This document shows positions 54,660 to 64,000 of a stretch of 64,000 nt of DNA, piece after piece. The notes under the pieces were generated by a model. The model did no database searches. It worked only from the letters and a program-made list of their open reading frames with translations, and had not been told where the DNA came from. Origin of the DNA: Theocolax elegans (lineage: Eukaryota > Arthropoda > Insecta > Hymenoptera > Cerocephalidae); NCBI GenBank assembly GCA_026168455.1, contig CM047431.1, positions 11,443,703 to 11,507,702 of the forward strand, in the 5' to 3' direction. How positions within the stretch are numbered: the first letter of the stretch is position 1; each line of letters starts with the position of its first letter. Position numbers and translations under genes: made by a program.

Positions 54660-56168
54660 TTATACAAAAAAACCCCGGAGTTGATCCCAGACTGTTTTTT
54701 AACTTAGAATTAAACCGTAGACTATTGGTAGCTTTATTGGATAGTGGTTCAGTTCACTCATTCATCGGAAAGGGAATGAGTGAAATATTGGGAAGCAAAT
54801 TACAACCATCAAGGTGCACAAGTGTTAAGGTTGCAGATGGAACACAGGTTCCAATACAGGAGGTAGTAGATTTCAAGTTAAACTGGACGAGGAAGAAATC
54901 ACAATGTCCTTTCAGGTTGCTGATGGGTTGCATTATGATTGTATTTTGTGAATGGATTTCAAAAGGAAGGCTAATATGAAGATAGATTTTACAAATGATA
55001 CTTGGTGGACAAATAAAGGGATAATTCTCCAATTCTACCATCATGGCGAAGACCCCAGCTGTTTCCCCGCGATAGCTAGTATCGGTGGACTAGTTAGAGC
55101 AACCCCAAAACAAATTCAACAAACGGAACACAAATTGAAGAAGGTATTCCCAAAAGCGCTCAAGGCAGCCTACGAGGAAGTCGATAGGATGTTAAAAGAA
55201 GGAATAATAGAACCGTCGGATAGTCCTTGGTGTAGCTGCCCGGTTATAGTACCCAAGGCAAACGGGAAATAAATGTTCTGCATTGAGTATAGACAAGTCA
55301 GTAACTATAAAGTATGCTTATCCATTACGGAATATGGATGACATAGTGGATCAGCTTTGGGAAAGTAGATATATAACCAAACCCTATCTCTCGCAAGCCT
55401 ACCATCAAGTCCCCCTTGCCCCCGAAAGTCGAGAGATAACGGCGTTTGCGGTTCCCGGTCGCGGTCTATTTCAGTTTAAAAGAGACCCCTATAATGGATA
55501 AATTAATTAAGCCAGAATGGGAACCTCATGTCTTTGCCTATTTGGATGACATAATCATCACGGCCAAGACATTCGAGGAACACATACAGTGGATTAGAAT
55601 AGTCCTTACAGCGCTACGAATAGCAAACTTACAGATAAATTGGGAAAAATCTAAGTTCTGCTGCGCTGAAGTAACATATTTGGGTTACATAGTAAACGAA
55701 GATGGTTTAAAAACTAATAATGACAAAATTAAAACATTGGATTTACAGGGATGATATTCCAGATTTATTGATAGGTTAGCTGAGTACAAAGTACCGCTAA
55801 ACTACTTGACTCGGAAGGACGTAAGATGGCACTGGAAAGCCGAACAACAGGAAGCTTCTGAAAAGCTAAAACTTGCCCTAACCCAAGCGCCCGGTTTAGC
55901 CCGACCGGATCTATCCTTGTCCTTTACCTCGCAAACAGACGCGAGCGATTACGCTTTAGCGGGAGTGCTGACTCATGAAATTATCGGAGAGAAGCACCCC
56001 ATTTATTACGTCCGTCGGTCATTGACGAAAGCAGAAAGAAACTATACGGTCACTGAAAACGAGTGCTTGGCAGTCCTTTGGGCAGTGGAACGTTTACGAG
56101 GTTATCTTCAGGGTGAGGAATTCACCGTCATAACCGATCACCATAGTCTGAACAAATACATCTTGAAG
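54660..56168 (+). pseudogene. pol: pol of second gypsy element (protease, RT, RNase H), truncated
   Basis: Protease: LLVALLDSGSVHSFIG near 54,725-54,770. RT begins near 55,080, with EGIIEPSDSPWCSCPVIV, a stop at 55,270, frame changes, then FAYLDDIIITAK near 55,530-55,565 holding the Asp-Asp pair. After a stop at 55,752, RNase H reads SQTDASDYALAG near 55,930-55,965 and ends TVITDHHSLNKYIL at about 56,160. Integrase is missing because the sequence changes to Helitron at about 56,168. Sequence and PBS differ from the 15.9-kb element, so this is another gypsy family. Confidence 0.8.
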
Positions 56169-56169
56169 A

Positions 56170-58323
56170 TGAACAATTTGTCTATTTTAAAGAAGGATCT
56201 GAAGACAAATTAATTAATAAAAATTATCGAACAACATTAACAAGTTGGATTTTAGTAAATTTATCTGATGTGAAAGCCAAGAAGTATCTTTATGGTGAAA
56301 TTCCTCAATATTATGTTTACGACAAGATAAAAAAAGAATGGAACAAGCGAAAAAAGTTTAATAAAAACATTCTAGTCAGAATGTTTCATGTAAATCCTAA
56401 AGATCGAGAACGATTTTTTCTTAGATTATTATTACTTCATGTACGTGGGGCCGAATCTTTTGAAGATATACGCTCATACGAAGGCGTTGTTTATGATACA
56501 TTTTATGAAGCATGTATAGTTAGAAGTTTAATCACTACTGATAATGAATGGGATAAATGTTTAGAAGAAAATTGTAATTTTCAATTTCCACAGGCACTAT
56601 GTGAACTTTTCGCTTTCATTATATCATTTGATCACAATTTTAATGCCTTGAAACTTTATAATAAGTATCAAGAACATTTCTTTGATCTTAAATTACCTGA
56701 AATTTTAGGAGAACAAAAGGCTTTAAAAATTATAGACAACGTTTTATAACAACATAATTTAACATTGCAACAATTTAATTTACCATATATTGATAATATT
56801 GATAATGAAAATCACAATGATATGTTTTATAATGATATTATTGCAAATGAAGATAATGACATAGAAATATTGTTAAAATCTTTAACATTGGAACAAAAAA
56901 CAATATTTGATACAATAGTAGAAGCAGTTTACGATAATAAAAAAGAAAATTTATATTTTATAGATGGTCCTGGTGGTAGTGGAAAAAGTTATTTATTAAA
57001 TGCTATTATAAAATTTGTGAAATTAAACAAAATACCAGAGTTAGCAGTTGCTTGGACTGGTATTGCAGCAAATTTATTAATAGGTGGTAAAACTATCCAT
57101 TCAACATTTAAAATACCATTTAATTTAAACGAACAATCAACATGCAACATTTCACCAAATTCACAAATAGATCACATTTTAAAAAATATTAAATTAATAA
57201 TTTGGGATGAAATATCAATTACTTATAAATATGCATTAGAAGCTATAGATATTTTTTTCAGAGATTTACGTCGAAATAATAAACCGTTTGGTGGTAAAAT
57301 ATTAGTAACATCTGGCGATTTTCGACAAACACTTCCTATAGTTCGATACGGAAATAGAACTCAAATATTAGAATCATGTGTAAAAAGTAGTTCTTTATGG
57401 CAATTATTTCAAAAACTTACATTAAATAATAATTTAAGATTGGTCAATTCAAACAGTATGTTTAAAACGTGGTTATTAAATATTGGAGAAAATAAAAATA
57501 TTACAAAATTTCAAATTGATAATAACGTTATAAAAATTCCTTCAGAAGTTATTACATTTAATAATTTGATAGATGATATTTTTGGTAATAAAATAAATAT
57601 TGATGATTTACATTATCTCTTAAAGACAAAGTAATTCTTTCACCTATAAATAGTGATGTTTTAGCGATTAATAACGAAATAATTGAAAGAATTGAAGGAG
57701 ACGGTAAGACATATTTAAACATTGATAGTATTACTAATGATAAAAATAATAAGTTGGATGAAACAATAACAATAGATTTTATAAATTCATTAATACCAAA
57801 TGGTTTACCACCGCATAAATTAGTATTAAAAAAAGGAATGATCGTTATGTTACTTAGGAATTTGCATTTAGATGGAGGTTTATGTAATGGTACCAGGCTC
57901 ATGATTACAGAATTAAAACAGTACACTATATATGGAGAAATTATAACAGGTAAAAATTCAGGACAAATTGTGATGATTCCAAGAATAGATTTATGTCCAT
58001 CAAAGGATGATATATATTTCAATATGGTTAGACGACAATTTCCTATTAGACCAAGTTTCGCTATGACCATAAATAAACCACAAGGTCAATCATTTAAAAA
58101 AGTAGGTCTATATTTACCAAGACCTGTATTTAGTCATAGTCAATTATATGTTGCATTATCAAGAGTTACAGATGAAAAAAATCTAAAAATAAAATTTTCG
58201 AAATCGTCAATGATACTCACTAATACAGAAGGAGATATACTTAATATAAATGAGAGTAATTTAAATAATAATGTAATAATATATACAACGGATATAGTTT
58301 TTTCTGAAGTGTTTGATACTTAA
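56170..58323 (+). pseudogene. Helitron Pif1-like helicase, C-terminal part with two frame breaks
   Basis: It begins mid-protein: the segment aligns with NEQYVYFKGGSEE at about 8315-8350 in the first Helitron, so the Rep domain is missing. 56,270-56,749 is the pre-helicase region (RLLLLHVRGAESFEDIR). 56,765-57,634 holds Walker A GPGGSGKS, AVAWTGIAANLL, Walker B IIWDEIS and GDFRQTLPIV. After a frameshift near 57,620, 57,754-58,323 has GLPPHKL, FAMTINKPQGQSF and YVALSRVTD (motifs V and VI). A stop between the first two frames (56,747) also breaks it. Sequence similarity to the 7-10 kb copy is strong, but the two are clearly different members. Confidence 0.85.
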
Positions 58324-58527
58324 ATAGTTTTTTTTTATTTTTAAAAATCAATTTAAGGTCGACTTATTAGGCAAACGAATTATAAAATAATAAGATATAA
58401 GCATCAGACAAAATTTGTAGATAAAATTACGTATAATAAAGAATATTTTTCAAGTATACATTATTTACATCAAGCAACATTTCAATATATCATTACTTAA
58501 GAAATAAACAAATATTAAAATATTAGT

Positions 58528-58995
58528 TGTCTGCATTAAGCGACATTTTATTGGCAAAATTATTTATGAAATATATAAATTTTAAAATAATCAACTGTCT
58601 GCATCAAGCGACATTTTTTTACTAAAATACTGAAGAAATAAACAAATTTAAAATTCATTGTCTGCATCAAACGACATTTTTTTACTAAAATACTGAAGAA
58701 ATAAACAAATTAAAAATTTATTGTCTGCATCAAGTGACATTTTTTTACTAAAATACTGAAGAAATAAACAAATTTAAAATTCATTGTCTGCATCAAGCGA
58801 CATTTTTTTACTAAAATACTGAAGAAATAAACAAATTTAAAATTCATTGTCTGCATCAAGCGACATTTTTTTACTAAAATACTGAAGAATTAAACAAATT
58901 AATAAGTTATTGTCTGCATCAAGCGACATTTTTTTACTAAAATACTGAAGAAATAAACAAATTTAACAGTCATTGTCTGCATCAAACGACATTTT
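58528..58995. repeat. ~63-bp tandem repeat in Helitron tail
   Basis: About seven units containing ATTGTCTGCATCAAGCGACA then TTTTTTACTAAAATACTGAA and GAAATAAACAAATTTAAAAT. Units at the two ends are shorter and diverged. It begins about 200 bp after the helicase stop. 58,324-58,527 is AT-rich spacer with isolated copies of CATCAAGC. Confidence 0.88.
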
Positions 58996-59205
58996 ATTGA
59001 CAAAATTATTTATAAAATATACAAATTTTAAAATAATTAATTGTCTAATATAGCATTAATTAAATATCGGAACTTTTATAATGGTTATAGAAATAACTGT
59101 CAGACTCGAGTGACACTTGCAGGTATTCTTAGTTTTGTTAATTAATTATAAATGTTATTCATTGCTATTTTTCATGAAAGTATAGAACGAAGTTGTCTAT
59201 ACAGT

Positions 59206-60000
59206 AAGCTCCCCAATAGACATATGATTGCAAATTGACAGCAACTTTGCAAAAAAAATTTGTACCTGTTTATCCAAAATTTGCGTCAATGTAAGTCCTT
59301 ATTTATTATAAATTTGCTTCAAATCATTTACATGAAAATAGCGACAGCAAATTTATATAAAATTAAAGTCAATTGTTGCATAAAATTATTACTTTTTAAA
59401 TAGCAAGTATTGCTATAAATGTGCTTTTAATTTGTTGAAATAATATTTTAAGTAAATATAATAGAATACTTATATTATTTTTGTGCAACTAGATCGCACG
59501 TCGCATCGCCACAACTAGTAAATGTGTTAGACTCTTAAAATTGCAAAAAAAGTAACAAAACTTGAAATACTTCACAAAAACACAGATTTTCTTGAATAAA
59601 AAATACATTGAAATTATTATTTTCATGATTGCAAAATAGCAACAAATTATCATCAAATCTTGTTGCAATATACTGCACTATGTAAGTATTTACTGATTTA
59701 ATTTTGCTACCAATTTGCTGAAAAAGAATTTCTCAGATTATGATATATTTCTTAGCAAATATATACCAAAATTATATCAACTCGTGCAGCAGAGTTAAAT
59801 AACAAATTAAACTAAATCTGCGTCCTTATTTGTTAGCAAATTTATAGCAATTATTTGTTGCAACTTTTTTTAATAATTTTACATAAAATTTAGGTACACG
59901 TCACTATTATGTAATGTCTTGTTAGTTAGCAAGTTGTTTTCAAAAATTGTGTAGCAAGTTTTAACGAAGTTTTGTCTGTGCAACTCTGTCTATTGGGGCT
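59206..60000. repeat. MITE-like element with CCCCAATAGACA ends
   Basis: Left AGCTCCCCAATAGACA (59,207-59,222) and right TGTCTATTGGGGCT (about 59,987-60,000) form an inverted pair. TA occurs just outside the left end and two bases beyond the right end. The interior is AT-rich with recurring GCAAATTTGC/TTGCAACAAT-like phrases. No coding sequence. Confidence 0.5.
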
Positions 60001-60321
60001 ACTAATAAACAACAAAGAAATATTAAATGTAATTTTAAATAAACTTATCCAGTATAATAATTCTTATATGACGACTGATGCAAGTAAACTTTGTAAAATA
60101 TTTGTATACATTTGTATGTATTCTTTAATTAGTATACATTTGTTAGATAAGTTTTGCTTCGTTATTCTTTAAATAGTTAAATATAGTAACCTGACTATTA
60201 GAAAAAATATTTCAATTATACAATATTTCTATGTATTCTTAGTTTTGTGCCCTTTAGTTTCAAATTTTTTTCGTTAATATTCTTCATGCATATAATTATA
60301 GAAGTTTTTATTACAAACTAC
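60001..60321. other. AT-rich spacer
   Basis: Nothing recognisable; flanks the 5' LTR of the right-hand element. Confidence 0.5.
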
Positions 60322-61122
60322 TGTAACGAATCAATGTAATATTTGATTATATTACATTGCTCGTTACATTCTCTCTCTCTGTCTAGCCTGTGTATTAATA
60401 TTTACAGATGTTACAGGTCGACGTTCGACGATTTTCGGCGATTTTCGCGGACCTTCGTAAAGGTAAAAGTAGGGAAAGAGAGAGAGAGTTTTCGGTTCGT
60501 AAGTGCGAGAGCACTTAGATTAAACTCAACCGTGGAGCGACTAATCTCAACCGCCGAGAGATTAAAAGTCAACCGTGTGATTAATTGCCACTGACGTGAG
60601 AAACCTTGCGATTTGTTTTCTCCATATTTTGATCGCCCTGTGCTTGTGATCCTGGTGCTGTGCTGGTGATCCAGTGAAGTTGCAATAGTTTGTTTGGCGA
60701 CGACGCAGCCCAGGAAGCTAAAGAGTAGCGACTACGCAGACTTCACCTGGTTGTTTGACCATCGATCGCGTCTCAAGCACTGTAAGTGCCAGTCTTGTAG
60801 TCTCTCTCTCTCTCTTTCTCTCTTTATTTATCTCGCGTGTATACTGACCTGCGTTTCGCGCGCTGCGACGCGCCTGTATTATTGTTTTTCCCGAATACAT
60901 TTATTTCTGTTATTAATTAAATACTGCATTGTTGTTTATTTAATTGTTTACCCTCTTTTTCTCGCGTTTCGCTAAATAAAGATTACCGCCGCCTCCGCCT
61001 ATACGGCTTATTATAGTCGTATTATTACTGAGCGGCTGATCGCGTAAATGAGACTATTATTTTAACGGTTCTGAATTATTATTATCTTATTTATTGTTAT
61101 TAAAAATAGCAAAACCGTTACA
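60322..61122 (+). repeat. 5' LTR of third LTR retrotransposon
   Basis: Starts TGTAACGAATC and ends AACCGTTACA (801 bp), followed immediately by a PBS. It contains CT-rich microsatellites at about 60,370-60,380 and 60,800-60,825, and a splice-donor-like CACTG/TAAGTG near 60,782. The 3' LTR lies beyond the window, so the boundary rests on the TGTAACG/CGTTACA ends and the PBS. Confidence 0.8.
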
Positions 61123-61141
61123 TGGCGCCCAACGTGCATGG
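61123..61141 (+). promoter_or_regulatory. primer-binding site of third LTR element
   Basis: TGGCGCCCAACGTGCATGG directly follows the LTR. TGGCGCCCAACGTG is a common PBS core in Ty3/gypsy elements. The tRNA was not determined. Confidence 0.75.
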
Positions 61142-62107
61142 TAATTAGCGATACGCATATTATTGACAATTAATAGTCTCAAAATTTAATTTCTAATATT
61201 TAAAAATTTTCAATTCAGTCAATAGGCGTGTTAAATTAAGAGATCTTATTTCGAGCATTTCGAGAGCGAGCGAGCGCATTGTTTACGTTTCGCGGTGATT
61301 CGCGGTGTTTACGCTTCAAATAATATTCGAAGTGTGTAACTATCCTTTTCGAAAATATTCTTTCGTATCTTATATTATTTGAATCTTAAATCGAATTTTC
61401 TTTTCGTTTAATTTTAGCGTATTGCGAATTTAATTATTTCGTGCTTCTTTTATTATTTAATTGTTTATTTAAATAATTATTAACGACACCGCGGAAAATA
61501 AAATTATTGTTTTTTTTAATAATTTGTCGTAAACTGTATAATCGCAATTTAGGTTGAGTTAGTCTATTTTGCGTGCGTGTAAGTGTGTGTGTGATTTACG
61601 CGGTAAATATAAGTATTGTAGCGTATCGCGGTACATGTATGTAGGTGTATGTAAGCGTGTGCGCAAATAAAGTAAATTAATTTTTTTTTAATTTGAATTC
61701 AATTTAATTTTTTTTTGTTGTTATTATAAATTATTAAAATAATTTTTATAGCGTTTCTTCGCAATTTAAAATTTTGTCTTTTTTTAAATAATTATTATAT
61801 TTAAACAATTTATTTTAAATTCTTCAAATTTCTTGTATATTAAATTCGCTAATTCAATTTAATTCTATTTTTTTTTGTAAACAATTGAAAAATTTATTTT
61901 TAACAAATTACAGATTTGTAATATTTTGTTTTTTTTACAAAGTGGTTGATCTTAGTAAATTTAATTTGGTTAAGCGAATTTGCGCATAATTTGATAGCGA
62001 TTCGCAATTATTTTGTAATTTGTTTAATAAATTTTTTTTTAATTGTGAGAATTTATTTTGCCAATAAGGCCTAAAATTTAAATTTTATTTAATTTTTATA
62101 ATTCAAA
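61142..62107 (+). other. leader of third LTR element
   Basis: A ~970-bp AT-rich leader with many T-rich runs and no convincing frame before the gag ATG. Packaging or internal initiation signals could lie here, but none can be named. Confidence 0.6.
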
Positions 62108-64000
62108 ATGGCGTGTATGAACGAGTGTGATTTCGATCAAACGTACGGAGTTGAGATCCAAGGATGGATTTTGAATCTAACAAGCGATCAATTCGATTCG
62201 GTACTTGATCAGCTAGAATTGACGCGCGACGGTACGCCCTTTGTACGTGTAGACAGGTTATATAGGCGTTTACGCGGCGATTATACAGCCGCGGATTTCG
62301 TCCAGTCAACTAGTGACGATGATTTAGTTTCGCGGACTCGTCGTGAACAAAGACTCTGCACCGTTTTGAAACATGCGAAATTTAGCGAAGAAGCGCAAGT
62401 ACAGATTGCGCACAGACAATTTGAAAATCTCAATCGAGCGGATGAGAGCGGATTCTCTCCGCTTGCCAATAGCTCGAAGTCAAATGACGATCAACTTGCC
62501 GATTCCGATGCGGAATCGCAGCATAGCGAGGTTAACGCGGGAAATATCGCGGGGAACCTTGCGGAAAACGCGGCGGAAAACACCGCCGAAAATAATTTTA
62601 AATCAAATTTTGAATTGACTTCGATAAAAACGCTTAACACAACCATACCGGTAAGGCCAATTCCTACCATTTCGACCGCGATGATAACGACCGCTACTAC
62701 AACTACGTACTCGACGACGCAAGCAGCGAGTACGCATTTACAATCAAGAGGTGCGATACCAAAAACGGTATTTTCTTCAAAAGAAAATAATAAAATAGAT
62801 AATGATATCGTTTTATGTGCATTAGCTAATGGCGTAGTCTACAACGCTCCAAGGGGTTTAGCCCTGGAGTTGAGTAGAACGCAATCGCTTGCCTTTCAAC
62901 AAGAGAAGGAGTTGAATTATCTAAGGCAGCAATTAGCGGATTTTGCGACGAGTACGCAGCTTCCGACGCAAACGTCAATTGCGGCGGAAAAGCAGCGGAA
63001 AAATCGCAAAAGTGTTAATTTTCAAGATACTTTTAATTTAAATTATTTTGAAACGAATAAGCATCCTGAAGCACCTCAAGCGGTATTACACACGCAAACG
63101 GAAAAGTCGCTTGGATCGCGTTTAAACGCAAACGCGTTAAATTTTCCGACTCCTACGTCAAATTTCTCGTCTCTGCCAGCTCCTGCGGATTGGCAAGAGT
63201 CTGGAAGGGGGGAAAATGTGCCTGTAGTTACAAGCGATCAACTTACGCAAATCTTGTCGAATATGTCGACTAGAGCGCCTATACAGTCACATGACGTAGG
63301 TCGCACAGTTCGCCAGTGGAATATTAAGTTTTCCGGCGAAAAACGCGAAAGCATCGAAGAATTTATTCAGCGCGTGGAAGAATGTCGCAAGTTAGCGCAT
63401 ATTTCTGACACGGATTTGCTGAATGCTTTTTCGGAATTATTAACTGGCGTAGCGCTACATTGGTATCGCCAATCGCGGAAAGATTGGAATACTTGGGCTG
63501 ATTTTTGCAATGCTGCTCGACGATGTTATGGCGTTGAGCAGAACTTTCAGCAGCGCTTAATGGCGGAAGCGCAAGCACGCAAGCAGGGTAGAGAAGAGCC
63601 TGCTCGCGATTACATTTTCTGCTTGCTAACTATATTTAGCAGAATGAATGCGCCTCCAAGTACGCAGTTTCAGCTAGACATGTTGTATGCTAACATGTTG
63701 CCGTCTGTTCGGAAGTTAGTTCCGAAAGAAAAAGTTACAAGCGTCGATAGGCTTGTGCAGCTAGCTCGTCAGGCGGAAGAGCTTATCGAGGAAGAGCGGA
63801 ATTTTCCCGCGCCTCCGCCGCCAGAAAAGAGCGTTCTGCCTTCTGTGGCTTATAAGCAGCCAGATACCAGAGGTAAGAAGGGCGGAAAAGCTGCTAGCGA
63901 TGATGCTACGGTAAAAGTAGCGAGTATCGCAGAACCGACAATGGAAAATTTGGCCAAACTCTTAGAGAAGATGCTAGATGAAAGATTTAGCAAATATGCG
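62108..64000 (+). CDS. gag: gag of third LTR element, open to the window edge (631 codons)
   Basis: The ATG at 62,108 (context AAAATGG) starts a frame without stops to base 64,000, so the C-terminus is outside. The N-terminal ~70 residues (YGVEIQGWILNLTSDQFDSV, then VRVDRLYRRLRGDY) look like the N-terminal domain of animal gypsy gag. A long Ser/Thr/Asn-rich linker follows (~130-390). From ~395 a capsid domain is clear: WNIKFSGEKRESIEEFIQRV, GVALHWYRQSRKDW and FCNAARRCYG, then MLPSVRKLV. The end is Lys-rich and then helical (MENLAKLLEKMLDERF). Codon usage is richer in G+C than the decayed elements. A recent, possibly active element. Confidence 0.85.
   Translation, partial: MACMNECDFDQTYGVEIQGWILNLTSDQFDSVLDQLELTRDGTPFVRVDRLYRRLRGDYTAADFVQSTSDDDLVSRTRREQRLCTVLKHAKFSEEAQVQIAHRQFENLNRADESGFSPLANSSKSNDDQLADSDAESQHSEVNAGNIAGNLAENAAENTAENNFKSNFELTSIKTLNTTIPVRPIPTISTAMITTATTTTYSTTQAASTHLQSRGAIPKTVFSSKENNKIDNDIVLCALANGVVYNAPRGLALELSRTQSLAFQQEKELNYLRQQLADFATSTQLPTQTSIAAEKQRKNRKSVNFQDTFNLNYFETNKHPEAPQAVLHTQTEKSLGSRLNANALNFPTPTSNFSSLPAPADWQESGRGENVPVVTSDQLTQILSNMSTRAPIQSHDVGRTVRQWNIKFSGEKRESIEEFIQRVEECRKLAHISDTDLLNAFSELLTGVALHWYRQSRKDWNTWADFCNAARRCYGVEQNFQQRLMAEAQARKQGREEPARDYIFCLLTIFSRMNAPPSTQFQLDMLYANMLPSVRKLVPKEKVTSVDRLVQLARQAEELIEEERNFPAPPPPEKSVLPSVAYKQPDTRGKKGGKAASDDATVKVASIAEPTMENLAKLLEKMLDERFSKYA

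Overview
The window looks like a TE-graveyard stretch of an AT-rich insect genome, most plausibly hymenopteran (ant-like). That assignment is inference from the mix of Helitrons, long-TIR mariners, animal-type CACTA elements, TGTGACG...CGTCACA LTRs and an envelope-carrying Ty3/gypsy element. No bacterial features, no rRNA and no certain host gene were found. Almost everything with coding capacity belongs to a mobile element.

Layout. 1-2.8 kb: AT-rich sequence with a CAACGTTG fold-back repeat holding a tRNA-like segment, then a small MITE-like repeat. 2,863-6,302: a complete-looking mariner with ~498-bp TIRs and an open 361-aa transposase. 7.1-10.3 kb: a decayed Helitron Rep/helicase ending at a duplicated block and an inverted Helitron-like terminus. 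11,459-17,267: a 5.8-kb CACTA-type element with 169-bp TIRs and a TA target duplication, sitting inside the gag remnant of an old retroviral element in + orientation (11.37-23.3 kb).

23,670-40,688: a solo LTR (TSD AGTA) split by a 15,930-bp LTR retroelement at 23,996-39,925 (TSD GTAG, 762-bp LTRs differing at two positions by eye, tRNA-Pro-type PBS, PPT). Read on the minus strand its order is gag, protease/polymerase, a chuvirus-type glycoprotein gene (one frameshift), a second small gag-like ORF, a Cys-rich ORF, an intact baculovirus-F-type envelope gene, and a zinc-ribbon ORF with its own TATA box and polyadenylation signal. The old + strand copy keeps the order gag, protease, chuvirus-type glycoprotein, small gag-like ORF, F-type envelope, LTR. 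Two unrelated envelope genes in one gypsy-type backbone is therefore a lineage trait, and this is my candidate for the undescribed system.

41,933-46,019: a 4,087-bp near-perfect palindrome (1,987-bp arms, 113-bp spacer) with mariner-like ends next to TA. 46.4-51.1 kb: a ~59-bp minisatellite interrupted by a Kolobok/Mutator-like transposon with an internally deleted transposase. 51.1-56.17 kb: a decayed second gypsy element (gag, protease, RT, RNase H) that switches abruptly to a Helitron helicase (to 58,323), followed by a 63-bp satellite and a MITE. 60,322 to the right edge: the 5' LTR, PBS, leader and a 631-codon open gag of a third LTR element that continues beyond the window.

How the parts relate: in the 15.9-kb element gag/pro/pol would supply particle, reverse transcription and integration, and the two envelope genes could supply extracellular spread. 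Lesions seen are an in-frame stop between protease and RT, a frameshift in the chuvirus-type gene and a Cys-to-Ser change in the integrase zinc finger, so this copy is young but probably not autonomous as assembled.
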